Shown here: positions 8,158 through 14,874 of the stretch, piece by piece | Position numbering within the stretch: the stretch's first letter is position 1 | Layout: each line of letters opens with the position of its first letter | Source: Deltaproteobacteria bacterium | GTDB lineage: Bacteria > Desulfobacterota > Desulfuromonadia > Geobacterales > Pseudopelobacteraceae | Assembly: GCA_016219145.1 (NCBI GenBank) | Contig: JACRCG010000133.1 | Location: 1 to 14,909, forward strand | Reading direction: 5' to 3' | DNA length: 14,909 nucleotides | Notes under the pieces: generated by a model | Database searches by the model: none | What the model saw: the letters and a program-made list of their open reading frames with translations, nothing else | Told to the model about the DNA's origin: nothing | Translations under genes and position numbers: made by a program

Positions 8158-9303
8158 CTATTTGATTCTGATGATAGAGTTTTTGTAGCGTTCTGCAATA
8201 TACAGCCCTGAACCGTTGCTTGCAATGCCTACAGGCGAGTCGCCGGTCAGGATGGTTGTGGTTTCGAAGTTCTTGCCAAGCGTCAGATCAATTCTGCGGA
8301 CTTCCCCCGAGTAAAAGTCGGTGACGTACAGGTTTACACCGTCGGTGGCAATACCGTCCGGCCAGTTGAAAAGAGAGGTGCCCTTCGGTCCGTTGGTGGA
8401 ACCGGCCATTCCAGCCACTCCGGCGATGGTGTCAACCACTCCGGTTCCGAGGTTGATCCTGCGCACGGTTCTGTTGCCGAAATCGGTTACGTACAGATTC
8501 GATCCGTCCGATGTAATGCGGGCCGGCTGGTTAAACCGGGCAACTTTTCTGTCACCGTCGGCACTGCCGGGGCTGCCCGGTGAACCGGCCAGTGTTGTAA
8601 CCCTCGCTTTTTTACCCGTGCCGACATCTGTTGTGTCGATCATGCGGATGGTGTGGTTGTTGGTGTCAGCTACAAAGACGTATTTGCCGACAACCGTCAC
8701 ACCGGAGGGTTGACTGAATCTGGCGACCACTGTCAGCGAGGTGGTGTCGGTGTCATCGCTTCCGGCGGCGCCGTCGCCGGCCAGAACTGAAACCATTCCC
8801 GACGCGTCGATTTTCCTGATGGCGTTGTTGCCGCTGTCGGCAATGTAGAACACCGATCCGTCGGTTGTTGTTATGGCTTTCGGAGAGTTGAACGCTGCTG
8901 TTGTACTGCTGTATGCCGTGGAATGGTTGCCAAACCCGGCAATACCGGTGCCGGCGAATTTTTTGACTTTAACGCTGGAATAGATTTTAAGGATATTGTG
9001 CGCATCAAAATTGGCGACGTAGTAATTATCTGCGCCGTCTGTTGCGATGGAAATCGGCCCGGCGAAGGCGCTGCTTCTATGGCTGAAGGCCGGTGAGGTG
9101 ACGGTCGAATAATTAGCCTGTTTAAGTGCAAATGGACCTTTCTGGATGTTGCCGCCGATCAGGGCGCTACTGAAGGTAGAGAAATTGCTGAGGGCATTGT
9201 ATTTCGGTACGGTCGTAGTTACGGTCGTACTGCTCCCTTTGCCGCAACCGGCCGCGACGGCCATGCAACCCATTATAAGTGCGATTATTGTCAGTCTGAT
9301 CAT
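8158..9303 (-). CDS. NHL-repeat beta-propeller lipoprotein, function unknown
   Basis: I recognise the fold but not a specific function. The 381-residue protein starts with a lipoprotein signal peptide, and the lipobox AAGC places the lipidated cysteine at residue 20. The next residue is Gly, so there is no Asp-type inner-membrane retention signal by the E. coli rule. A Ser/Thr-rich linker (23-31) leads to six NHL-type repeats at about 83-107, 141-166, 199-223, 260-285, 315-340 and 357-381. Each has a pattern like GIATDGVNLYVTDF followed by a basic I-R-x-I strand, with AGxxGxxG connectors between blades. This predicts a six-bladed propeller exposed in the periplasm or at the surface. Such propellers usually bind proteins, glycans or other ligands; no catalytic motif is seen. 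The start has AAGGAG 9 nt upstream. The gene sits 53 nt after the RNase gene and 33 nt before lysS and may be co-transcribed with both. Confidence 0.85.
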   Translation of the reverse strand: MIRLTIIALIMGCMAVAAGCGKGSSTTVTTTVPKYNALSNFSTFSSALIGGNIQKGPFALKQANYSTVTSPAFSHRSSAFAGPISIATDGADNYYVANFDAHNILKIYSSVKVKKFAGTGIAGFGNHSTAYSSTTAAFNSPKAITTTDGSVFYIADSGNNAIRKIDASGMVSVLAGDGAAGSDDTDTTSLTVVARFSQPSGVTVVGKYVFVADTNNHTIRMIDTTDVGTGKKARVTTLAGSPGSPGSADGDRKVARFNQPARITSDGSNLYVTDFGNRTVRRINLGTGVVDTIAGVAGMAGSTNGPKGTSLFNWPDGIATDGVNLYVTDFYSGEVRRIDLTLGKNFETTTILTGDSPVGIASNGSGLYIAERYKNSIIRIK

Positions 9304-9356
9304 TACTGCCTTCTCCTTCAGTGCCTAGGGTTGGATGTTGCTGTGCCCGCCACTCT

Positions 9357-11582
9357 TCAAACAGCGGAAGGCGCTTTCTTGCGTGGCCGGACCGGACGCT
9401 TGGGCTTCACATCAATAACAGGTTCCGTCATTTCTGAAACAGGCTTTGCCGCCGGCTTTGCAGCGCTCTTCCGGGCTTTTTTCGCGGGAGGTTCCGCCGT
9501 CTCGACCGTGCTTGCCGCTGGTACAACAGAGGTCTGCTCAACTTCCAGCGGTGCCGTAGCGGGTTTCTTTTTCGGCCGTGGCGTTTTTGGACGTTTTGTT
9601 TTTACTGTTTCAACCGCTGCGGTTGCAGACTGCTGCGGCTGTTCGACAATGGCAGGCTCCGGCTCGGACCCGGATCCGGGCTCGGGTGTTGCGCCGGTAT
9701 CGTGAGATTCCGCCCCTTTGCCGCCTTTGCGGCCGCGACGCCGCCTCCGCTTTTTGGATTTCTGCGTGGCCTCGTCACCAGACAGCTCATGCTCCGGCTG
9801 GGCTTCGCCTTCTTCCGGTTCGTGGTCGTCATGCGATTGAGTGTCAACCTGTTCCGGCTCGATCCCGGTATCGGCAGTCAGCGCTTCGGCAGCAGCCTCA
9901 CCGCCGCTTTTCTTCTTCTTGCGGCGGCGTTTCTTCTTTTTGCCGCTCTCAGTGTGGGCGTTCTCCTCAGCCTGCTTTTCATCTACCGCGTCTGATCCCG
10001 GAGCTTTTTCGGTCTTTATGGCCGGCTTGTGAGCCTCATTTGCCTCGGCTTCGCTCTTGAGAACATCCTCCATACGCAGCTTGTCGCGTTTGACAACTTC
10101 CAGTTCCATTTGATTCAGTAAATAAGAAGTTTTGCCCTTGACCGTGACCTCGATGTCATAATCATTCTCGATCTGGGTCAGTTCGCGCTTTTTGCGGTTC
10201 AGCAGGTAATAGGCCACTTCCAGCGGCAGTCCGCCATGAACCTCTGAAACGGTGCCTTTGGCCGCTGCTCCATGCACCTTGCGCAGGAAGGAGAGGGCCA
10301 TGGCCTCGACCGATTTGACCTTGCCGCGACCTTCGCAGTGCGGGCAGGCCAGATGGATGGCATCATTCAGGGTCTTGGCGATGCGCTGGCGGGACATCTC
10401 CAGAATCCCGAATTCGGAGATGCGCCCCAGGTTGACTCTGGCCTTGTCCATCTTGAGGGCCTGTTTGAGAACCTTCTCGACCTCGTTGTTGTGTTTCCGG
10501 TCGCGCATGTCGATGAAATCGATCACGATCAGGCCGCCCAGGTCACGCAGACGCAGTTGTCTGGCCACCTCTTCGGCGGCTTCCATGTTGGTCTTGAAGG
10601 CGGTGTCTTCGATGCCGCGCTCGCCGCTGGACTTGCCGGAGTTGACGTCAATCGAGACCAGCGCCTCGGTCGGCTCGATGATCAGGGAACCGCCGGAGGG
10701 GAGCGCAACGCGCTTCTCATAGATATGGTCGATCTGCTCTTCCAGCTGGAAGCGCGAGAAGATCGGGCGTTTCTCCTTGTGCAGCTTGACCAGCTTCTCG
10801 CATTTGGGCATGTTTTCACGGAAAAAAGCCTTGGCCTCGTTGTAGGCCTCCTTGCTGTCTACCAGAACTTCGTCGATATCGTCGGAAAAATAGTCACGGA
10901 TGAAGCGGATAATCAGGCCGCTGTCGCGGTAAACCTCTCCGGCGCCGTTGATTTCTGTCGCGCTCTGTTTGATGCCGTTGTACATGGCGACCAGACTGTC
11001 CAGATCCTTCTGTAGTTCTTCAGGGGTCCGGCCGACCGCCTCGGTTCTGATGATGTAGCCGATCCCTTCCGGAATGTTCAGCCCGGCCACGATCTCCTTC
11101 AGTCTCTTACGCGCCCCCTCTTGCTCCACCTTGCGGGAGATGCCGGTGGAATCGCTGCCCGGCATGATCACCATGTAGCGACCAGGCATGGAGATGTAGG
11201 TGGTCAGAGCTGACCCCTTGTTGTCTCGCTCGTCCTTCTCTACCTGAACCAGAAGTTCCTGGCCACGGCGCAGCACCTCCTGAATACGGGGGCGCTTTTT
11301 GTGGTGGTCTTCCGGTAAGTCATCACGCCACTGCCAGAAATCGGGGTGTAATTCTCCCAACTGCAGGAAGCCTGGCTTGGCTCTGCCGATATCTACAAAA
11401 GCGGCCTGCAGACCGGGTTCCACGCGCAGAACAACCCCTTTGTAGATGTTACCCTTGGTCTGTTCCTTGCCGGTAATCTCGATATTGAGTTCCATCAGGC
11501 GCCCGTCATGCACAATGGCGACTCTGGCCTCTTCAGGGTGCATGACATTTATAAGCATTTTTTTGCTTGTGACCGCATCCAT
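9357..11582 (-). CDS. rne: RNase E/G-family endoribonuclease with long basic C-terminal tail
   Basis: This enzyme cuts single-stranded RNA in mRNA decay and in rRNA and tRNA processing. The 741 residues split into a catalytic half (about 1-505) and a low-complexity tail. The S1 domain lies at about 44-128 (NIYKGVVLRVEPGLQAAFVD at 45-64). A 5'-sensor-like RT pair is at 179-180. The DNase I-like site has Asp312 (VSIDVNS) and Asp355 (VIDFIDM), equivalent to E. coli D303 and D346, and the Zn-link CPHC is at 413-416. The residue offset to E. coli RNase E is a constant 9. The tail alternates acidic stretches with basic blocks at 548-558, 608-622, 661-673 and 726-736, resembling RNase E scaffolds rather than the short RNase G. 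I use rne, but rng is a defensible label for this family outside gammaproteobacteria. The ATG has AAAGG 11 nt upstream. Confidence 0.93.
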   Translation of the reverse strand: MDAVTSKKMLINVMHPEEARVAIVHDGRLMELNIEITGKEQTKGNIYKGVVLRVEPGLQAAFVDIGRAKPGFLQLGELHPDFWQWRDDLPEDHHKKRPRIQEVLRRGQELLVQVEKDERDNKGSALTTYISMPGRYMVIMPGSDSTGISRKVEQEGARKRLKEIVAGLNIPEGIGYIIRTEAVGRTPEELQKDLDSLVAMYNGIKQSATEINGAGEVYRDSGLIIRFIRDYFSDDIDEVLVDSKEAYNEAKAFFRENMPKCEKLVKLHKEKRPIFSRFQLEEQIDHIYEKRVALPSGGSLIIEPTEALVSIDVNSGKSSGERGIEDTAFKTNMEAAEEVARQLRLRDLGGLIVIDFIDMRDRKHNNEVEKVLKQALKMDKARVNLGRISEFGILEMSRQRIAKTLNDAIHLACPHCEGRGKVKSVEAMALSFLRKVHGAAAKGTVSEVHGGLPLEVAYYLLNRKKRELTQIENDYDIEVTVKGKTSYLLNQMELEVVKRDKLRMEDVLKSEAEANEAHKPAIKTEKAPGSDAVDEKQAEENAHTESGKKKKRRRKKKKSGGEAAAEALTADTGIEPEQVDTQSHDDHEPEEGEAQPEHELSGDEATQKSKKRRRRRGRKGGKGAESHDTGATPEPGSGSEPEPAIVEQPQQSATAAVETVKTKRPKTPRPKKKPATAPLEVEQTSVVPAASTVETAEPPAKKARKSAAKPAAKPVSEMTEPVIDVKPKRPVRPRKKAPSAV

Positions 11583-11600
11583 TGCTTTTTCAACCTTTCA

Positions 11601-11619
11601 GGAGGGCTTTGCCCACTCC
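11601..11619 (-). promoter_or_regulatory. Stem-loop in the 5' UTR of the RNase gene
   Basis: On the reverse strand a GGGC-AAA-GCCC hairpin can be extended by GGA/TCC pairs across a 2-nt bulge. It ends about 19 nt before the RNase ATG and directly precedes the A-rich ribosome-site region. E. coli rne is autoregulated through 5' UTR hairpins; a similar role here is only inference, and the stem is short. Confidence 0.4.
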
Positions 11620-11636
11620 GGATTCAAAATTGAAAG

Positions 11637-11664
11637 ATTATATATGTTTTAGTCTCGAAAGCAA
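11637..11664 (-). promoter_or_regulatory. Sigma-70-type promoter for the RNase gene and probably the downstream run
   Basis: The reverse strand carries a perfect -10 TATAAT (11637-11642) and a weak -35 TTGCTT (11659-11664), 16 bp apart, in an AT-rich stretch about 55 nt before the RNase ATG. It is the only convincing promoter I see ahead of the ten-gene run. The -35 lies in the T-rich tail of the hppA terminator. Confidence 0.6.
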
Positions 11665-11701
11665 AGAAAAAGGCGACACGGTTTCAATCCCGTATCGCCC
11701 T
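11665..11701 (-). terminator. Intrinsic terminator of hppA
   Basis: On the reverse strand, GGCGATACGG (11690-11699) pairs with CCGTGTCGCC (11672-11681) in a 10-bp stem with one G-T wobble, closing an 8-nt loop (GATTGAAA) and followed directly by TTTTTCTTT. It begins about 28 nt after the hppA stop. Stem strength and U-tract are those of a Rho-independent terminator, which separates hppA from the RNase run. Confidence 0.88.
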
Positions 11702-11713
11702 TCGTGTTTATAT

Positions 11714-11727
11714 TCCGGCGCGCCGGA
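11714..11727. repeat. Perfect 14-bp palindrome abutting the hppA stop codon
   Basis: TCCGGCGCGCCGGA is identical on both strands and touches the hppA TAA (11728-11730). As RNA it could form a 5-bp stem with a CGCG loop. No T-tract follows, so it is not itself a terminator. It could help shield the mRNA 3' end or be chance in GC-rich DNA. Confidence 0.6.
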
Positions 11728-13779
11728 TTACATCATTTTGGCCAGCAGCGGCACTATCAAAAGAGATACGATGTTGATGATCTTGATCATCGGGTTGACG
11801 GCCGGGCCGGCTGTGTCCTTGTAAGGATCGCCGACTGTGTCTCCGGTAACGGCGGCCTTGTGGGCGTCACCACCCTTGCCGCCGTGATGGCCGTCTTCGA
11901 TGTATTTCTTGGCGTTATCCCAGGCGCCGCCGCCGGTGGTCATGGAGATGGCCACGAAGATGCCGGTGACGATGGTGCCGACAATCACGCCGCCCAGCGC
12001 CTTGGGGCCGAGTGTAAAGCCGACTATGACCGGCGCAAGAATCGGGATCAGACCGGGAATGACCATCTCCTTCAGAGCGGTCTTGGTGACGATGTCAACG
12101 CAAGAGGCGTAGTCCGGCTTGCCGGTGCCTTCCATGATGCCCGGGATCTCCCGGAACTGACGACGGACTTCGACGACAACAGCGCCGCCGGCGGTTCCGA
12201 CCGCTTCCATGCACATGGCGGCGAAATAGTAAGGCAGCATGCCGCCGATAAACAGACCGACTATGATGTAGGGGTCGGAGAGATCGAAGGTCAGGGCTTT
12301 GCCGGCAGGCAGAAGGGCTTTGAGCTCATCGACATAGGAGGTGAACAGGATTACGGCGGCCAGGCCGGCCGAACCGATGGCGTAGCCCTTTGTTACAGCC
12401 TTGGTGGTGTTTCCGACCGCATCCAGCGGGTCGGTAACGTCACGGACGGACTTGTCAAGCTCCGCCATTTCAGCGATGCCGCCGGCGTTGTCTGTGATCG
12501 GACCGTAAGCGTCCATGGCAACTACTATGCCTGTCAGCGAGAGCATCGAAACAGCAGCGATGGCTATGCCGTACACGCCGGCGCACTGAAAGGCTACGAT
12601 AATGCCGGCTGCAATTACGACTACCGGCGCAGCGGTGGATTTCATCGAAACACCCAGGCCGGCGATGACGTTAGTGCCGTGACCGGTGGTGGAAGCCTGG
12701 GCGATATGTTTGACCGGAGCGTATTCGGTTGATGTGTAATACTCGGTAATCCAGAAGATTGCGCCGGTTACAGCCAGACCGACCAGGGCGGAAATGAAGA
12801 TGTTAATGGCTGTATAGCCGGTTGGATTGCCGGCCGGGAACATTTGAACGGTGACAAAATAAAAGGCGATGCAGGCCAGCACACCGGAAGCGATCAGGCC
12901 TTTATAGAGAGCCGGCATGATCTTGCCGCTGGCGCCCAGTTTGACAAAATACGTTCCGATGATGGAGGCTATGATTGAAATTCCACCGAGGATCAGCGGA
13001 TAGCTGACAGCGCCGGCAAAGTTGTTGAAGGCCATCGCGCCCAGCAGCATGGCGGCGATCAGGGTTACGGCGTAGGTTTCAAACAGGTCAGCGGCCATAC
13101 CGGCACAGTCACCGACGTTATCACCTACGTTATCTGCGATGACGGCCGGATTGCGGGGATCATCCTCAGGAATGCCGGCTTCGACCTTGCCGACCAGGTC
13201 GGCGCCGACGTCAGCGCCTTTGGTAAAGATCCCGCCGCCCAGACGGGCGAAGATGGAGATCAGCGAACCACCGAAACCAAGGCCGACCAATTGACTGACA
13301 ACTTCCTTGACTGGAGCACCCGGCATCAGTTTCTGCAGGACCATGTAGTATCCGGCAACACCCAGGAGGCCGAGGCCGACTACGAGCATTCCGGTAATTG
13401 CGCCCCCCTTGAAGGCTACGTTCAATGCCGTGTGGATGCCTGATTTGGCGGCCTCGGTGGTGCGCACGTTGGCGCGGACCGAAACAAACATGCCGATGAA
13501 ACCGGTCAGGCCGGAGAAGATGGCTCCGACAGCAAAGCCGACGGCAGTTTTAGCTCCCAGGGTGATAAACAGGGCTATGAACATGACCACGCCGACCATG
13601 GCGATAATGGTGTACTGGCGCTTCATATAGGCGCCGGCGCCCTCCTGGATGGCAGCCGCAATCTGTTTCATGCGATCATTGCCCTGGGGGAGCCCAAGGA
13701 TCCACTGGGCTGTGACCAGTCCGTACACTACAGCCGCCGCAGCGCAGGCCAGGGCGAAGATTACTGCATACTTTTCCAT
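11728..13779 (-). CDS. hppA: Membrane-bound ion-pumping pyrophosphatase, K+-independent H+-pump type
   Basis: HppA couples hydrolysis of cytoplasmic pyrophosphate to ion transport across the inner membrane, recovering energy from biosynthesis. The 683-residue protein is almost entirely hydrophobic helices, as expected for a family of about 16 spans. Substrate and Mg-binding motifs are intact: GGGIFTKGADVGADLVGKVE (181-200), the acidic IPEDDPRNPAVIADNVGDNVGD (203-224, first part PEDDPRNPAVIADN) and, near the C-terminus, TGDTVGDPYKDTAGPAVNP. GNTTKAVT carries Lys at 460 and Thr at 463, the pattern of K+-independent enzymes; those characterised pump H+. DLFE holds the intramembrane Glu (234). A TTG start nine bases further upstream is only 2 nt after AGGAGG, so I use ATG 13779 at 11-nt spacing. 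The gene is monocistronic, with its own promoter and terminator. Confidence 0.96.
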   Translation of the reverse strand: MEKYAVIFALACAAAAVVYGLVTAQWILGLPQGNDRMKQIAAAIQEGAGAYMKRQYTIIAMVGVVMFIALFITLGAKTAVGFAVGAIFSGLTGFIGMFVSVRANVRTTEAAKSGIHTALNVAFKGGAITGMLVVGLGLLGVAGYYMVLQKLMPGAPVKEVVSQLVGLGFGGSLISIFARLGGGIFTKGADVGADLVGKVEAGIPEDDPRNPAVIADNVGDNVGDCAGMAADLFETYAVTLIAAMLLGAMAFNNFAGAVSYPLILGGISIIASIIGTYFVKLGASGKIMPALYKGLIASGVLACIAFYFVTVQMFPAGNPTGYTAINIFISALVGLAVTGAIFWITEYYTSTEYAPVKHIAQASTTGHGTNVIAGLGVSMKSTAAPVVVIAAGIIVAFQCAGVYGIAIAAVSMLSLTGIVVAMDAYGPITDNAGGIAEMAELDKSVRDVTDPLDAVGNTTKAVTKGYAIGSAGLAAVILFTSYVDELKALLPAGKALTFDLSDPYIIVGLFIGGMLPYYFAAMCMEAVGTAGGAVVVEVRRQFREIPGIMEGTGKPDYASCVDIVTKTALKEMVIPGLIPILAPVIVGFTLGPKALGGVIVGTIVTGIFVAISMTTGGGAWDNAKKYIEDGHHGGKGGDAHKAAVTGDTVGDPYKDTAGPAVNPMIKIINIVSLLIVPLLAKMM

Positions 13780-13790
13780 TTGTCTCAATT

Positions 13791-13796
13791 CCTCCT
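13791..13796 (-). promoter_or_regulatory. Consensus ribosome binding site that sets the hppA start
   Basis: AGGAGG on the reverse strand lies 11 nt before the ATG at 13779 but only 2 nt before an in-frame TTG at 13788. The distance favours the ATG, which also gives the usual short N-terminus before the first membrane helix. Confidence 0.75.
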
Positions 13797-13855
13797 GTGA
13801 TATTAAATAACCATTAAAACGGTCTTCTTACGGATCAGGCGCAAAAACGGTAAAT

Positions 13856-13883
13856 AGTTAAAGGAATAGCGCTGTTTTGTCAA
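13856..13883 (-). promoter_or_regulatory. hppA promoter
   Basis: The reverse strand has a perfect -35 TTGACA (13878-13883) and, 16 bp on, a partial -10 TTAACT (13856-13861) in an AT-rich stretch. Transcription would start near 13850 and give a leader of about 70 nt. The -10 assignment is less sure than the -35. Confidence 0.6.
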
Positions 13884-13901
13884 GAGTAATTACCTGTTTT
13901 G
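13872..13901. repeat. Pair of CTGTTTTG direct repeats flanking a GTAATTAC palindrome at the hppA promoter
   Basis: CTGTTTTG occurs at 13872-13879 and 13894-13901, 22 bp apart (about two helical turns), with the 8-bp palindrome GTAATTAC at 13886-13893 between them. The inner repeat overlaps the hppA -35. The arrangement could be an operator, but each element is short. Confidence 0.35.
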
Positions 13902-13944
13902 CTGTGCGGAATTTCTTCGCCGTTTCAGGCGTCTCAGCACTTGC

Positions 13945-13973
13945 TTGTCATAATCGAGCAGTCATGCTATATG
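13945..13973 (+). promoter_or_regulatory. Promoter for the CpoB-like gene
   Basis: A -35 TTGTCA (13945-13950) and a -10 TATATG (13968-13973) are separated by 17 bp. Transcription would begin near 13980, leaving a leader of about 27 nt that contains the ribosome site AAGGAG (13995-14000). It diverges from the hppA promoter. Confidence 0.55.
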
Positions 13974-14007
13974 TGTCCATCCAAATTTTGTTAGAAGGAG
14001 ACACCTG

Positions 14008-14859
14008 ATGAAAATATCGCATGTTGTGCCGTTCGGGTTTCTGGCCTGCCTGGCCGGTTGCGCCACGCAGGGTTCCATGGACAATGTCCGTACTGATATC
14101 GGCACACTCAAGGCGCGCCTTTTTTCGGTCGAAAAAGAGATGGGAAGCATTCGTGATGATTCCAAGGGGATCCTCAGTGCGATGGAGAAGGGGTTGAAAT
14201 CCGATGTTGCCGCTGTACGCAAGCTTTCCGCCGATATTCAGGCGACAATTGACGGAACCAAGAGCGAAATGCAGGCGCTGAACGGCAAGCTTGACGACAT
14301 GCAGTCGGCCCTGAAAAAACCGGCCGATGATCTGTCACGCTACCGGGAGGATGCCGACAAACGCATCATAATTCTGGAGGATCGCATACTCAAGCAGCAG
14401 AAAGTGCTGGAAGATGTGAATGGCAAGATTGCCGAACTGCTGCTGGCCAAAGAAAAAGCGGCTGCTGCCGCCGCTGCCGCTCCGGTCGCCCCTGATGCTC
14501 TTTATCCCCAGGCGATGGATACCTTCAAGGCTGGTGACATGCCGGCCGCCCGTGAGCAGTTTACGAAATTCCTGGAGCAGAATCCTCAGCACGATCTGGC
14601 CGCCAACGCCCATTACTGGATCGGCGAGACCTACACTGGCGAAAAGAACTACGAGTCGGCCATTCTTTCGTATCAGGAGGTCATTAAAAATTATCCCGCC
14701 AAGGACAAGGTGACCGCCGCCATGCTGAAGCAGGCTATGGCGTTTAATGCCATAAATGATACCAAGAGCGCCAAGTATGTGCTGAAAAAACTGACGGAAG
14801 GTTTTCCGAAAAGCGAGGAAGCCAAGAAGGCCAAGGATCTGCTGAAGGAAATAAAATAA
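14008..14859 (+). CDS. cpoB: CpoB/YbgF-like tetratricopeptide lipoprotein
   Basis: CpoB (YbgF) links the Tol-Pal machine with peptidoglycan synthesis during cell constriction in E. coli. The 283-residue protein here has a signal peptide ending in the lipobox LAGC, with the lipidated Cys at 18 followed by Ala, so it is predicted to be an outer-membrane lipoprotein; E. coli CpoB is soluble. Residues about 24-150 are a long charged coiled coil, the likely trimerisation region. An Ala-rich linker (151-163) leads to three TPR units at about 164-196, 199-232 and 236-269, with family motifs such as LAANAHYWIGETYTGEKNYESA (shown here as LAANAHYWIGE and KNYESA) and KVTAAMLKQAMAF. AAGGAG lies 7 nt before the ATG. 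No tol or pal gene is in view, so the role rests on domain order alone. Another coiled-coil TPR lipoprotein family is possible. Confidence 0.85.
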   Translation: MKISHVVPFGFLACLAGCATQGSMDNVRTDIGTLKARLFSVEKEMGSIRDDSKGILSAMEKGLKSDVAAVRKLSADIQATIDGTKSEMQALNGKLDDMQSALKKPADDLSRYREDADKRIIILEDRILKQQKVLEDVNGKIAELLLAKEKAAAAAAAAPVAPDALYPQAMDTFKAGDMPAAREQFTKFLEQNPQHDLAANAHYWIGETYTGEKNYESAILSYQEVIKNYPAKDKVTAAMLKQAMAFNAINDTKSAKYVLKKLTEGFPKSEEAKKAKDLLKEIK

Positions 14860-14874
14860 TCCTGAAACGGCAGT

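Noticed and set aside
9304..9356. Gap between the RNase and NHL genes examined for a terminator
   Set aside because: No strong stem followed by a T-tract is present on the reverse strand; only the NHL ribosome site AAGGAG is clear.
10272..11015. 247-codon open frame opposite the RNase gene
   Set aside because: It covers the conserved catalytic core on the other strand and shows no domain of its own.
11704..12732. 342-codon open frame on the plus strand, opposite hppA
   Set aside because: It is fully antisense to a gene with every membrane pyrophosphatase motif, has low-complexity Gly/Asp-rich content, and follows from codon bias on the other strand.
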